A DNA stretch of 64,000 nucleotides from the NCBI RefSeq assembly GCF_900109755.1, contig NZ_FOAR01000010.1:1-64000 (forward strand), read 5' to 3'. Below, piece by piece: positions 34,250-44,084 of the stretch. The notes beneath the pieces are model-generated. The model saw only the letters and a list, made by a program, of their open reading frames with translations. It was not told where the DNA came from and searched no databases. Every line of letters starts with the position of its first letter. Within the stretch, counting starts at the first letter, position 1. Source of the DNA: Pseudomonas agarici (GTDB lineage Bacteria > Pseudomonadota > Gammaproteobacteria > Pseudomonadales > Pseudomonadaceae). The position numbers were made by a program, and so were the translations under genes.

Positions 34250-35533
34250 TCACGGCATCCCCAGCCAGTGCGGCAAGGCCAGCGAGATAATTGGTACGTA
34301 GGTCACCAAAATCAGGAACGCCAGCAGTATCATCAACCACGGCAGCGCCGCACGAATGGTCTGGCCGAGGCTCAGGCCGGTCACCGCCGAGGTCACGAAC
34401 AGGTTCAGGCCCACCGGCGGATGCACCAGACCGATTTCCATGTTGACCACCATCACGATGCCCAGGTGAATCGGGTCGATACCCAGCTTCATGGCAATCG
34501 GGAAGAAGATCGGCGCGAGGATCAGTACGATGGCCGACGGCTCCATGAAGCTGCCTGCCACCAACAGCACGACGTTGACCACCAGCAGAAAACCAATAGG
34601 CGTCAGGCCTTCGGAGACCACCCAGTTGGTGATCTGTTGCGGGATTTGTTCGGTGGTCAACACATGGGCAAAGAGGATCGCGTTGGCGATGATGAACATC
34701 AGCATAATCGACAGACGACCGGACTCCATCAGCACTTTCGGGCAGTCGCGGATCTTCATGTCCTTGTAGATGAACAGTGCGACGAACGCCGAATACACCG
34801 CTGCCACCGCTGCTGCTTCGGTCGGGGTGAACAGACCGCTGTAGATGCCGCCGAGGATGATCACCAGCAACAGCAAGCCCCAGAATGCCCGGCGCGCCGC
34901 CGACAGCCACTCGCGTAAAGTCGCTCGCGGTTGCGCCGGGAGCTTCTTGATCCGGGCGACGATATAGATCGCCACCATCAGCATCAGGCCCAGCAACAGC
35001 CCTGGAATCACCCCGGCCATAAACAGCTTGCCCACCGAGGTCTCGGTCGCCGCCGAATACACCACCATCACGATCGACGGCGGAATCAGGATACCCAAGG
35101 TACCGGCATTGCAGATGATCCCGGCACCGAATTCCTTCGGATAACCGGAGCGCACCATGCCCGCCACGGCAATCGAGCCGACTGCCGCCACGGTGGCCGG
35201 CGACGAGCCGGACAAGGCTGCGAACAGCATGCAGGCCAGCACGGCGGCAATCGCCAGGCCACCACGGATATGCCCGACGCAGGCGTTGGCGAAATCGATC
35301 AGGCGCCTGGCCACGCCGCCGGTGGTCATGAAGGCACCGGACAGCAGAAAGAACGGGATCGCCAGGAAGGTGTAGCCGTCGGAGGTCTCGAACAACTTGA
35401 TCGCCAGGGAACTGAGGGAGTCCTGGCTGAAGATCAGGATCGACACCGCCCCGGACAACCCCAGGGAAATCGCAATGGGCACCCCGAGGAACATGAAAGT
35501 GAACAACAGCAGGAACAGACAGAGTACGGCCAT
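34250..35533 (-). CDS. dctM: TRAP transporter large permease (DctM)
   Basis: A 427-residue polytopic membrane protein with TRAP-M signatures: FMFLGVPIAISLGLSG, PFFLLSGAFMTTGG, AALSGSSPATVAAVGSIA and LGILIPPSIVMVVY. It couples sodium entry to uptake of a C4/C5-type acid. The start overlaps the dctQ stop (TGATG). The genes upstream are those for itaconate breakdown, so itaconate or a related dicarboxylate is the likely cargo. The same order (ict, ccl, dctPQM) is known from the P. aeruginosa PA0878-PA0886 cluster as I recall it. Confidence 0.92.
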   Translation of the reverse strand: MAVLCLFLLLFTFMFLGVPIAISLGLSGAVSILIFSQDSLSSLAIKLFETSDGYTFLAIPFFLLSGAFMTTGGVARRLIDFANACVGHIRGGLAIAAVLACMLFAALSGSSPATVAAVGSIAVAGMVRSGYPKEFGAGIICNAGTLGILIPPSIVMVVYSAATETSVGKLFMAGVIPGLLLGLMLMVAIYIVARIKKLPAQPRATLREWLSAARRAFWGLLLLVIILGGIYSGLFTPTEAAAVAAVYSAFVALFIYKDMKIRDCPKVLMESGRLSIMLMFIIANAILFAHVLTTEQIPQQITNWVVSEGLTPIGFLLVVNVVLLVAGSFMEPSAIVLILAPIFFPIAMKLGIDPIHLGIVMVVNMEIGLVHPPVGLNLFVTSAVTGLSLGQTIRAALPWLMILLAFLILVTYVPIISLALPHWLGMP

Positions 35534-36171
35534 CAGTGCTGCTCCTTGTGCTCGCCAGCGAGCTTGCTGGCTTCGCCGGCTTCATCGGCCAGACCGAGAC
35601 CGCTCTGGCGCCGGGTAAAGATGCGATAGAAGATTTCCAGGTAGCGGATCAGTACCAGGGCAAAGCCGATGGGCACGATCACTACGATGTAGCCGACCTT
35701 GATGCCGAATTGGTCGAGGTCCTCTGCGCCGATGCTGGCGGTCAGCAAAGCGTTCAACCACTTGTAGCTGGCCACCATGAACAGTCCGGCGTAGGCCAGG
35801 CAGCAGGCACAAGCCAGCAGCGCCAGGTAGCGTTGCACCGGGCGCGGAGTCAACTTGACCACGGCATCGACACCCAGATGGCCGGCGGTGCGCACCCCGT
35901 AGGAAATGCCGAAGAAGATCAACCAGCCGAACATGGCCTTGGTCAACGCCACGCTCCAGGTCATTTCCTGGGCCACGGTCATGGTGGCGTCGCCGAGGGC
36001 GTTGAAGAAGTCGCTGCTCCAGACCCAACGATCGGCCAGGTTGAAGAACAGCGTGTAGACGTTGTTGGCCATCACGTAGACAAAGGTCACCAACGTCATG
36101 GCGGCCAGGAGGAAGGCGATCAGGCCCTCCTCGAAATGCTCCCAGATGCGACGCAGCGATTGCGCTTGCAT
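35533..36171 (-). CDS. dctQ: TRAP transporter small permease (DctQ)
   Basis: A 212-residue membrane protein starting at MQAQSLRRIWEHFEEG (36171). A start 28 codons earlier would be hydrophilic, overlap a hairpin and precede the usual DctQ N-terminus. Four hydrophobic segments are visible (FLLAAMTLVTFVYVM and others), with WLIFFGISYGVRTAGHLGVDAVV as the family core. It binds DctM in the membrane. The GGAG-containing ribosome site lies about 10 nt upstream. Confidence 0.88.
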   Translation of the reverse strand: MQAQSLRRIWEHFEEGLIAFLLAAMTLVTFVYVMANNVYTLFFNLADRWVWSSDFFNALGDATMTVAQEMTWSVALTKAMFGWLIFFGISYGVRTAGHLGVDAVVKLTPRPVQRYLALLACACCLAYAGLFMVASYKWLNALLTASIGAEDLDQFGIKVGYIVVIVPIGFALVLIRYLEIFYRIFTRRQSGLGLADEAGEASKLAGEHKEQH

Positions 36172-36215
36172 GGACAGGACTCCGCGAGAGAAAAAAGAGA
36201 GAGACTCTTCTCGAC

Positions 36216-36251
36216 CTGATCGTTCGCCACGCTCGGCATGGCAACGATCAG
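36216..36251. repeat. 36-nt hairpin repeat between dctP and dctQ
   Basis: CTGATCGTT and AACGATCAG form a perfect 9-bp stem around an 18-nt GC-rich loop containing CCACGCTC. The same outer arms and a CCACGCTC-type core occur at 45014-45049. It resembles REP-type intergenic hairpins of Pseudomonas. In this position it may adjust expression of dctP relative to dctQM by protecting the upstream message. Confidence 0.7.
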
Positions 36252-36282
36252 TCACAGGTGTGGTTCACAAACCCGCTGTCGG

Positions 36283-37296
<1,014 letters not shown>

Positions 37297-37459
37297 TCAG
37301 GCAGGTTGCCTAAAGCGGTGCATGTAGTGAATTTCGAATTTTGAGTACCTGCGTTCGGCTCAGGCGAACACAAGCCAATGTGCCACCTCAACCACCACAC
37401 GCACTGATCCTAGCGCATCGCAAAGCTCAATAGCTGCCCTGCATAGCGCTTTATCGAGT

Positions 37460-38272
37460 CTAGCCCAATGCCAGCAGGCGCCGCGCCCGCAGCAGCACCG
37501 GAGCATCGACCATTTGCCCATCGACCTGATAGGCCCCGGCGCCGTGAGTGTCGGCAGCCACCACGCGCCGGGCCCATGCCAGGTCCTCGGCGCTAGGAAC
37601 CAGTGCGGCGTGGATCACCGAGACTTGTCGGGGATGAATGCACAGCGCCCCGGCAAACCCCATGTCATAGGCATGGCGAATGGACCGGTGCAACCCTTCG
37701 GGGTCGTCGATAGCCGGATGCACACCATCCAGCGGCGCCACCAGGCCGGCGCTTCGAGAGTGGATGATCAACGCCAGGCGCGCCTGGTCAAGGGCCCATT
37801 GCGCGGCAGCCGAGCCATTGCTCAGGTTGAGGTCCAGGGCCAGGTCTAGGCCACCGAAGGACAAGCGCTCGACACCGGGCGCCACCGCGATCTGCGCCAG
37901 GGCCAGCAGCCCGCGGGCACTTTCGATGATCGGCCAGACGCGCTTGCCGGTGTTAGCCACCGCCTGGATCTGTGAGGTATTCTCAACCTTGGGCAACAAC
38001 ACGCCGACAACGCCGGGATGGTCCCTGCAGAATGCCAGGTCGGCGCTGTGTTCGGCATGATTCGGGGCATTGACCCGCACCAGGACCTGGGCCTGGGGAT
38101 TGGCGGCGAAGAACTGCCCGAGATTGTCGCGGGCGATGCGCTTGAGCGGCTCCTCGACGGCATCTTCGAAGTCGACAATCACCGCATCGGCGCCGCTGGC
38201 CAGGGCCTTGGCGAAACGCTCGGGACGGCTGCCGGGCACGAAGAGCGCGGAACGGACAATAGGTGAAGACAT
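37460..38272 (-). CDS. ccl: (S)-citramalyl-CoA lyase-like CitE family protein
   Basis: A 270-residue TIM-barrel lyase of the HpcH/HpaI/CitE family. LFVPGSRPERFAKALASGAD is the family opening, VIVDFEDAV holds a metal-binding Asp/Glu pair, VRVNAP the CoA/substrate Arg, LPKVEN a metal-site Glu, and LSFGGLDLALDL a further Asp. In the itaconate pathway this family splits (S)-citramalyl-CoA to acetyl-CoA and pyruvate. The assignment to Ccl rests on the company of ict- and ich-like genes in the same operon. Confidence 0.8.
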   Translation of the reverse strand: MSSPIVRSALFVPGSRPERFAKALASGADAVIVDFEDAVEEPLKRIARDNLGQFFAANPQAQVLVRVNAPNHAEHSADLAFCRDHPGVVGVLLPKVENTSQIQAVANTGKRVWPIIESARGLLALAQIAVAPGVERLSFGGLDLALDLNLSNGSAAAQWALDQARLALIIHSRSAGLVAPLDGVHPAIDDPEGLHRSIRHAYDMGFAGALCIHPRQVSVIHAALVPSAEDLAWARRVVAADTHGAGAYQVDGQMVDAPVLLRARRLLALG

Positions 38273-38341
38273 GCTGTGTTCCTTGTTTTAATTCATATCA
38301 ACCGGCTGGTAATGAAGCGCGGGCCACAAGGTATGCACGCC

Positions 38342-39556
38342 TCAGATCACGCCGTCCGCGCGCAACCGCGCCACCGCCTGCGCCGAGAAGCCTAACTCGC
38401 CCAGGATCACCTCGGTGTGCTGCCCCAGCCCCGGCACCGCATCCATCCGTGATTGGAACGCCGCATTGCGCGCCGGCGGCAACAGCGACGGCAGTTTCCC
38501 CGAGGGACTGTCGATCTCACGCCAGCCATCACGGGCCTTCAGTTGCGGGTGGTCCCAGACGCCCTGCATGTCGTTGACCCGGGCGTTGGCGATCTGCGCC
38601 TCTTCCAGCCGCGCAATCAGTTGCTCGACGCTAAGCCGGGCAAAGCTGTCGACTATGATCTGGCGTAGCGCTTCGCGATTGGCCGAACGCTTGAAGTTGG
38701 CCGAGAACCGCTCATCCAGCGTCAACTCGGGCATCAGCAGCACCTTGTCGCAAAACGCCGCCCACTCGCGCTCGTTTTGCAGGCCCAGCATCACGGTGCC
38801 GCCATCGCCCGTGGGGAACGGACCATAAGGGTAGATCGTCGAATGCGCCGCGCCGGCACGGGGTGGTGGTGGGGCGCCATCGAAGGCGTAGTACATCGGG
38901 TAGCCCATCCACTCCACCAGGCTTTCCAGCATGCTCACCTCGACTCGGCTACCCTCCCCGGTCTTGCCCCTCAGTAGCAGCGCCGAGAGGATGCCGCTGT
39001 AGGCGTACATGCCGGCGGCGATATCGGCGATGGAACAGCCGGCCTTGGCCAACTGGTCGTCTCCCACGCCACCGGTCACCGACAGAAAACCGCCCTCGCT
39101 CTGGATCAGCAGGTCGTAGGCTTTTTTCTTTTCATAGGGGCCACCTTCGCCATAACCGGAGATATCACAGACGATCAACCGCGGAAAACGCTCGTGCAAC
39201 GCCGCGAAGGACAAGCCCATGCGCGCGGCGGCTCCCGGCGCCAGGTTCTGGACCAGCACATCGGCCTGATCCAGCAGTTCTTCGAGGATATCCCCGGCCT
39301 GGTCCTGCTTGAGGTCCAGGGTCAGGCTTTGTTTCGAGCGGTTGGTCCAGACGAAGTGCGAGGCCAGACCGTGCACGCGCTGATCGTAGCCACGGGCGAA
39401 GTCGCCGCTGCCGGGGCGTTCGATCTTCACCACTCGCGCACCGAGATCCGCCAGTTGTCGGGTACAGAACGGCGCGGCGATGGCGTGCTCCAGGCTGATC
39501 ACCGTGATGCCGTCCAGCGGACGTGGGGCCGAGGTGTTGCCTGCTGGCGTGTTCAT
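38342..39556 (-). CDS. ict: Itaconate CoA-transferase-like CaiB/BaiF protein
   Basis: 404 residues from the ATG at 39556, which overlaps the MmgE/PrpD stop (TGATG) with GGAG upstream. Class III CoA-transferase features: PLDGITVISLEHAIAAPFCTRQLADLGARVVKIE at the N-terminus (core LADLGARVVKIE), WTNRSKQSLTLDLK, and the catalytic Asp in KKAYDLLIQSEGG. Such enzymes move CoA from succinyl-CoA to a carboxylic acid through an aspartyl-CoA intermediate. In this operon the acceptor should be itaconate. Identification as Ict is by gene context. Confidence 0.8.
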   Translation of the reverse strand: MNTPAGNTSAPRPLDGITVISLEHAIAAPFCTRQLADLGARVVKIERPGSGDFARGYDQRVHGLASHFVWTNRSKQSLTLDLKQDQAGDILEELLDQADVLVQNLAPGAAARMGLSFAALHERFPRLIVCDISGYGEGGPYEKKKAYDLLIQSEGGFLSVTGGVGDDQLAKAGCSIADIAAGMYAYSGILSALLLRGKTGEGSRVEVSMLESLVEWMGYPMYYAFDGAPPPPRAGAAHSTIYPYGPFPTGDGGTVMLGLQNEREWAAFCDKVLLMPELTLDERFSANFKRSANREALRQIIVDSFARLSVEQLIARLEEAQIANARVNDMQGVWDHPQLKARDGWREIDSPSGKLPSLLPPARNAAFQSRMDAVPGLGQHTEVILGELGFSAQAVARLRADGVI

Positions 39557-40905
39557 CAGCACAGCTCCTGCAAATCAGTGGTGTTACGCAGGTCCCAGAC
39601 CTGACGGATCAACGCTTCACCCTGCTCGGGCGCACGAGCGCCGGAGAACCGCAACAGGCGGCGGAACTTGTCTTCCAGTTCGGCGCGCGAGAGGCTGTTG
39701 CCCGGATCGCCCTTCGGTTCGTCGATTGCCCCGTGCAGGGTCCGCCCGTCGACCGTGGTGACCGTCACCCGACCCAGCCAGCGTTGGGGATAGGCACCGT
39801 CGACCTCGGGGTCGAGAGTCATGCTGACCTTGTCGCGAAAGGCCGAGACGGCTGGGTCGGTCAGGGACAACTGATGAAATTCCGGCAACCCGGCGTTACC
39901 ATGCACAGCAATCAGGCCCAGGACGGTGCCCATGGAGAACTTGGCCTGATGCACGGTCTGCGGCACCTTGACTCGCCCCAATACGTCGATGGCGCCCTGA
40001 TGCACACAGGTTTCCACGTGCCGGATCTGCTCATGAGCCAAACCTTCCTGGCGCATCAGTTGCAGTAGCGCATCGGCGGCCGGATGGGTATGGCGGCAGG
40101 AGGCATGGAACTTGAACGAGGTTTCCACCAGCGCCCAGCGACTGCCTAGGCGGTCGGACAGCTTCGTCGGATCGGCATCGCTGGACATTCCGGCAGCCAG
40201 TCCCTGGTCGCCTTCGAGGATATTGCGCGCACCGGTCAAACCATCCGCTGTCAGGTACGCCGCCAACAGGCCATCGGCGGCAGCCTTGGCGGTGTGCAGT
40301 TGCTTGGAGTCGGCGGCATCGCGCAAGAACTCCCAGAGCCCGGCGGCCTGGGTGCCGGCGCTGCCGAGCAGGTTGAGGAACTGTTCCTGATTGAAGTTCA
40401 TCAGCTTGCCCACGGCCACAGCGGCTGCCAGGGTGCCGACGGTAGCCGTGGTGTGAAAGATCCGATAGTGGGAGCGGCCAAGGAACTCGCCGATGCGAAT
40501 CCCCGCCTCGTAGCCGGCAACCGACGCCAGCAGCAGCTCGCGGCCTGACTTGCCAAGATCCTGGGCCGCGGCCAGGGCTGCCGGGAAGACCACGGTGGCT
40601 GGGTGCAGCACGGAGCTGTTGTGCAGGTCGTCCTGCTCCACCAGATGGGACGAGGCGGCATTGACCAGAGCGGCGAAGTACGCCGAACTGCTCTGGCCAT
40701 TGACCAGGATCCGCGCCGGACCAGAGACCGGCCCCATCTTGCGGGCATAAGCCTCAAACAGCGGAATCGGATGAGCGTGCTGGCTGGCCAGGGCCGAGGC
40801 CAGCCAGTCGAGGAACAGGTCTTCGGTGCGCTCGAACACGGCCTGAGGCACCTGCTCGTAACGCAGCTCGGCGAGGAAGGCGGCCAAGTCTTGGGTATGG
40901 CTCAT
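39556..40905 (-). CDS. MmgE/PrpD family protein
   Basis: 449 residues from the ATG at 40905 (MSHTQDLAAFL), preceded by GAGGAG. MmgE/PrpD motifs include NAASSHLVEQDDLH, HPATVVFPAALAAAQ, and RIFHTTATVGTLAAAVAVGKLM. The family contains 2-methylcitrate dehydratase and cis-aconitate decarboxylase, both acting on C6-C7 tricarboxylates near itaconate. A homologue occupies this position in the P. aeruginosa itaconate cluster, but its reaction is not established as far as I know. It may interconvert itaconate with a related acid (speculative). Confidence 0.82.
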   Translation of the reverse strand: MSHTQDLAAFLAELRYEQVPQAVFERTEDLFLDWLASALASQHAHPIPLFEAYARKMGPVSGPARILVNGQSSSAYFAALVNAASSHLVEQDDLHNSSVLHPATVVFPAALAAAQDLGKSGRELLLASVAGYEAGIRIGEFLGRSHYRIFHTTATVGTLAAAVAVGKLMNFNQEQFLNLLGSAGTQAAGLWEFLRDAADSKQLHTAKAAADGLLAAYLTADGLTGARNILEGDQGLAAGMSSDADPTKLSDRLGSRWALVETSFKFHASCRHTHPAADALLQLMRQEGLAHEQIRHVETCVHQGAIDVLGRVKVPQTVHQAKFSMGTVLGLIAVHGNAGLPEFHQLSLTDPAVSAFRDKVSMTLDPEVDGAYPQRWLGRVTVTTVDGRTLHGAIDEPKGDPGNSLSRAELEDKFRRLLRFSGARAPEQGEALIRQVWDLRNTTDLQELC

Positions 40906-40915
40906 GGGGTACTCC

Positions 40916-42079
40916 TCAGAAGCTGCGTGGCAGTTCGAGCAAGTGCTCGGCCACATAGGACAGAATCAGGTTGGTAGAGATCGGCGCGACCTGATACAGG
41001 CGGGTCTCGCGAAACTTGCGCTCAACGTCGTACTCGCAGGCGAAACCGAAACCGCCATGGGTCTGCAAGCAGGCATTGGCCGCCTCCCAGGAGGCCTTGG
41101 CCGCCAGGTACTTGGCCATGTTGGCACTGGCCCCGGCGTTCTGGCCCGAGTCGTATTCCTCGCAGGCGCGCCAGCGCATCAGGTCGGCAGCTTCGATCTC
41201 GATATGTGCCTCGGCAATCGGGAACTGCACACCCTGGTTCTGGCCGATGGGCCGGCCAAACACCACACGGTCACGGGCATAGGCGCTGGCCTTTTCGACA
41301 AACCAGCGACCGTCGCCGATGCATTCGGCGGCAATCAGCGTGCGCTCGGCGTTGAGGCCGTCGAGGATGTACTTGAAACCCTTGCCCTCTTCGCCGATCA
41401 GGCTGTCGGCCGGCAGTTCGAGGTTGTCGAAGAACAGCTCGTTGGTTTCGTGGTTGACCATATTGGCGATCGGCTGCACGGTCATGCCGTTGCCGATGGC
41501 CTCGCGCAGATCGACGAGGAAGATCGACATGCCTTCGGATTTTTTCTTGACCTCGGCCAGGGGCGTGGTGCGGGCCAGCAGGATCATCAGGTCGGAGTGC
41601 TGGATCCGCGAGATCCATACCTTCTGCCCATTGATCACATACTTGTCACCGTGCCTGATGGCGGTGGTCTTGATTTTGGTGGTGTCGGTGCCCGTGGTCG
41701 GCTCGGTCACGCCCATCGATTGCAGGCGCAGTTCGCCGCTGGCCAGCTTCGGCAGGTAGAAGCTTTTCTGCGCATCGCTGCCGTGGCGCAACAGGGTGAA
41801 CATGTTGTACATCTGGCCGTGCACGGTGCCGGAGTTGCCACCGCAGTGGTTGACTTCTTCGAGGATCACCGAGGCCTCGGCCAGACCGAGACCGGAGCCG
41901 CCGTATTCGCTCGGGATCATCGCCGCCAGCCAGCCGGCATCGGTCAGAGCCTTGACGAAGGCTTCGGGGAAGCCCTTTTCCTCGTCGACCTTGCGCCAGT
42001 AGGCAGCATCGAATTCGGCGCACAGGGCGCGCACGCCTTCGCGGATGGCATTAAGTTCTTCGTTGTGATTCGGATTCAT
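40916..42079 (-). CDS. Acyl-CoA dehydrogenase of the itaconate operon
   Basis: A 387-residue flavoprotein. FAD/substrate motifs are GVTEPTTGTDTTKIKTTA and INGQKVWISRIQHSDLM, and the C-terminal helical domain has QTHGGFGFACEYDVERKFRETRL. Most acyl-CoA dehydrogenases continue with YEGTNEI, where Glu is the catalytic base. Here the segment reads YQVAPISTNLI, with no Glu, so the base must be elsewhere, as in some branched-chain members. It lies between the hydratase and MmgE/PrpD genes with 10-22 bp gaps. A role on methylsuccinyl- or other branched acyl-CoA is possible. Confidence 0.85.
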   Translation of the reverse strand: MNPNHNEELNAIREGVRALCAEFDAAYWRKVDEEKGFPEAFVKALTDAGWLAAMIPSEYGGSGLGLAEASVILEEVNHCGGNSGTVHGQMYNMFTLLRHGSDAQKSFYLPKLASGELRLQSMGVTEPTTGTDTTKIKTTAIRHGDKYVINGQKVWISRIQHSDLMILLARTTPLAEVKKKSEGMSIFLVDLREAIGNGMTVQPIANMVNHETNELFFDNLELPADSLIGEEGKGFKYILDGLNAERTLIAAECIGDGRWFVEKASAYARDRVVFGRPIGQNQGVQFPIAEAHIEIEAADLMRWRACEEYDSGQNAGASANMAKYLAAKASWEAANACLQTHGGFGFACEYDVERKFRETRLYQVAPISTNLILSYVAEHLLELPRSF

Positions 42080-42100
42080 CGATGAATGGCCTTTTTCTTG

Positions 42101-42928
42101 TTAGTCGAAGTGCACTTCGGCGTGCTGGGCGATACCGCCCGCATTGCCTGCCCAGAGTTCGGCGATGCCGGGGCTGACGATCCGCCCGCCGACTTCAAAG
42201 GGGTGCGGAGCAATCAGGGGACGCAGGCCGCGATAGGAAAAGCGCCGCAGGGCGGCGCCGGGATGGGCCCGGCAGAAGGCCCGCAGGTTCAGGGTGGCAA
42301 TCATCGGTCCGTGTACCACCAAACCCGGATAACCTTCGATTTCGGTGACGTAGGGGTAGTCGTAATGGATACGATGGCCATTGAAGGTCACGGCGCTGTA
42401 GCGAAACAGCAGGGTTGGCGTCGGCTCGACGACTTCGCGCCAATCGCCCGCGACCAGAGCCTGGCCGCTGTTCTGCTTGGGCGGCGTGGGTTCACGGTAG
42501 ACGATGTCCTGTTCCTCGCGGATCGCCAGACGGCCATCCTGGGAATACTCATGTTGCACGGTGACGAACAGCAGCGAACCGGTGCGCCCCTGTTTTTCCT
42601 CGATCCGGGTGATGGTCGAGACCCGTGTGGCATCGTGACCAGCGCGCAGGCCGTGGAAGAACGTCAGGCGACCGCCCGCCCACATGCGATTGCGCTTGTC
42701 TGCCGGCGGCAGGAAACTGCCACGGGCCGGGTGGCCGTCGCCGCCCAATTGGCTCTCGACGAGTGGGTCCTGGAAAAAACACCATTGCCAGAGCGGCGGC
42801 AGGGCCTCGCCGTGGGAGGGCACGGTTTCTCCAAAGGTCGCGGCAATGCGCTTGAGCAGGTTGTGACTCAGTTGGTCGTGGGCCTCTTCGGTTCGTCCCA
42901 ACCAGGCACTCAGATCCGTCACACTCAT
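42101..42928 (-). CDS. ich: Itaconyl-CoA hydratase-like MaoC/FAS1-type hot-dog protein
   Basis: 275 residues from the ATG at 42928 (MSVTDLSAWLG), preceded by AGGGGAAACC; 26 codons of the longer frame would extend into the promoter palindrome region and are rejected. Two hot-dog units: an N-terminal half with WQWCFFQDP and RMWAGGRLTFF, and a C-terminal hydratase half with NGHRIHYDYPYV and GLVVHGPMIAT. This layout matches mesaconyl-C4-CoA/itaconyl-CoA hydratases. It should convert itaconyl-CoA to citramalyl-CoA. First gene of the operon, divergent from the LysR regulator. Confidence 0.82.
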   Translation of the reverse strand: MSVTDLSAWLGRTEEAHDQLSHNLLKRIAATFGETVPSHGEALPPLWQWCFFQDPLVESQLGGDGHPARGSFLPPADKRNRMWAGGRLTFFHGLRAGHDATRVSTITRIEEKQGRTGSLLFVTVQHEYSQDGRLAIREEQDIVYREPTPPKQNSGQALVAGDWREVVEPTPTLLFRYSAVTFNGHRIHYDYPYVTEIEGYPGLVVHGPMIATLNLRAFCRAHPGAALRRFSYRGLRPLIAPHPFEVGGRIVSPGIAELWAGNAGGIAQHAEVHFD

Positions 42929-43013
42929 TGGAAGGTTTCCCCTTGCCGATTGTCGTTGTGTGCCGATGATGCAAGTTGATCGCCGTTCCGAGAATTTACA
43001 TTTCAATAAGCCG

Positions 43014-43034
43014 GCGTTCAGTTATGCTGAACGC
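43014..43034. promoter_or_regulatory. Perfect palindrome, probable LysR operator of the itaconate operon
   Basis: GCGTTCAG and CTGAACGC flank TTATG, 24 bp upstream of the LysR start and about 85 bp upstream of the ich start. It is the expected place for an autoregulatory LysR site and contains T and A at LTTR-like spacing. AT-rich sequence AATTTACATTTCAATAA next to it suggests an overlapping promoter. Confidence 0.65.
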
Positions 43035-43058
43035 TCAGCCGTTGATTAGGAAAGGTCC

Positions 43059-43952
43059 ATGCATTTCGATCTGGCGGATTTGCGTCTCTTCATTCATATC
43101 GCCGAATCGCCGAGTCTGACCCAGGGCGCCAAGCGCGCCTTTCTCTCGCCGGCAGCCGCCAGTGCGCGGATCAAAGCGCTGGAGGCACAGCTCGACACAC
43201 GCCTGCTGTACCGCGACAGCCGCGGCGTCGAAGTTACCCCGGCCGGCCAGCGTCTGCTGCAGCATGCGCGGTTGATCATGCGCCAGGTCGACTACCTGAA
43301 AGGCGAGTTCACCCGCTATGGCGGCGATTCTGCCGGGCATATCCGCATCTTCGCCAACACCACGGCGGTCACTGAGTTTCTTCCGGAAGTGCTCGCCGGG
43401 TTCCTCTCGAAGCGTCCTGGTGTGACGGTGGACTTACAGGAACGCTTGTCGCGCGATATCGTTCGCGGTGTGCTCGACGGCACGAGTGACATGGGCATCA
43501 TCGCCGGCCCGGTGGAGGCCAGCGGCTTGCAGGTGATGCACTTCAGCACCGACCGCCTGGTACTGATCGTGCCGGTGGATCATCCGCTGGCGAGCCGACA
43601 ATCGGTAACACTGAAAAACACCCTGGCCTACCAGCATATCGGCCTACACGAAGGCAGCACCCTCCTGAGTTTCCTGCGCGAACAGGTCGAGCGACTGGGC
43701 AAATCCCTGTCGCTGCGGATCCAGGTCTCCAGCTTCGAAGCTATCTGCCGGATGGTCGAGGCCGGCGTGGGCATCGGCATCATTCCCGAATCCGCCGCCC
43801 TGCGTCACAGCCGGACCATGCAACTGATAACAGTAGCCCTCGACGAACCCTGGGCGATTCGCGAACGCAGCATCCTGGTGCGAGAGCTGGAGGCCCTGCC
43901 TGGCACCATTCGCGCCCTGATCGCGACCTTGATGCCACCGCCCGAAGCCTGA
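43059..43952 (+). CDS. LysR-family regulator, probable itaconate sensor
   Basis: A 297-residue LTTR with ATG preceded by AGGAAAGG. The HTH spans about 3-60 (DLRLFIHIAESPSLTQGAKR then AFLSPAAASARIKALE), and the effector domain starts near 90 (HIRIFANTTAVTEFLPEVL). It is divergent from the ich-to-dctM operon. Itaconate-responsive LysR proteins (ItcR) hold the equivalent position in P. aeruginosa and Yersinia, which supports the same role here. A conserved C-terminal half with EAGVGIGIIPESAA is typical. Confidence 0.85.
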   Translation: MHFDLADLRLFIHIAESPSLTQGAKRAFLSPAAASARIKALEAQLDTRLLYRDSRGVEVTPAGQRLLQHARLIMRQVDYLKGEFTRYGGDSAGHIRIFANTTAVTEFLPEVLAGFLSKRPGVTVDLQERLSRDIVRGVLDGTSDMGIIAGPVEASGLQVMHFSTDRLVLIVPVDHPLASRQSVTLKNTLAYQHIGLHEGSTLLSFLREQVERLGKSLSLRIQVSSFEAICRMVEAGVGIGIIPESAALRHSRTMQLITVALDEPWAIRERSILVRELEALPGTIRALIATLMPPPEA

Positions 43953-44084
43953 ATTGCCCCGCGTTTTTGGGTTGCACAACACTCGCGTTCGGCGGCATTC
44001 TTGGGTTATTCCTCCGACCGAACTTTTTACGCTACAGGCACTCAATCAGTGCATTGACCCACGCCCTTCCCGACAGAGACGCTC

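Noticed and set aside
34235..34918. His/Gln-rich plus-strand frame opposite dctM
   Set aside because: Composition is that of an antisense reading of a hydrophobic membrane protein; no start signal.
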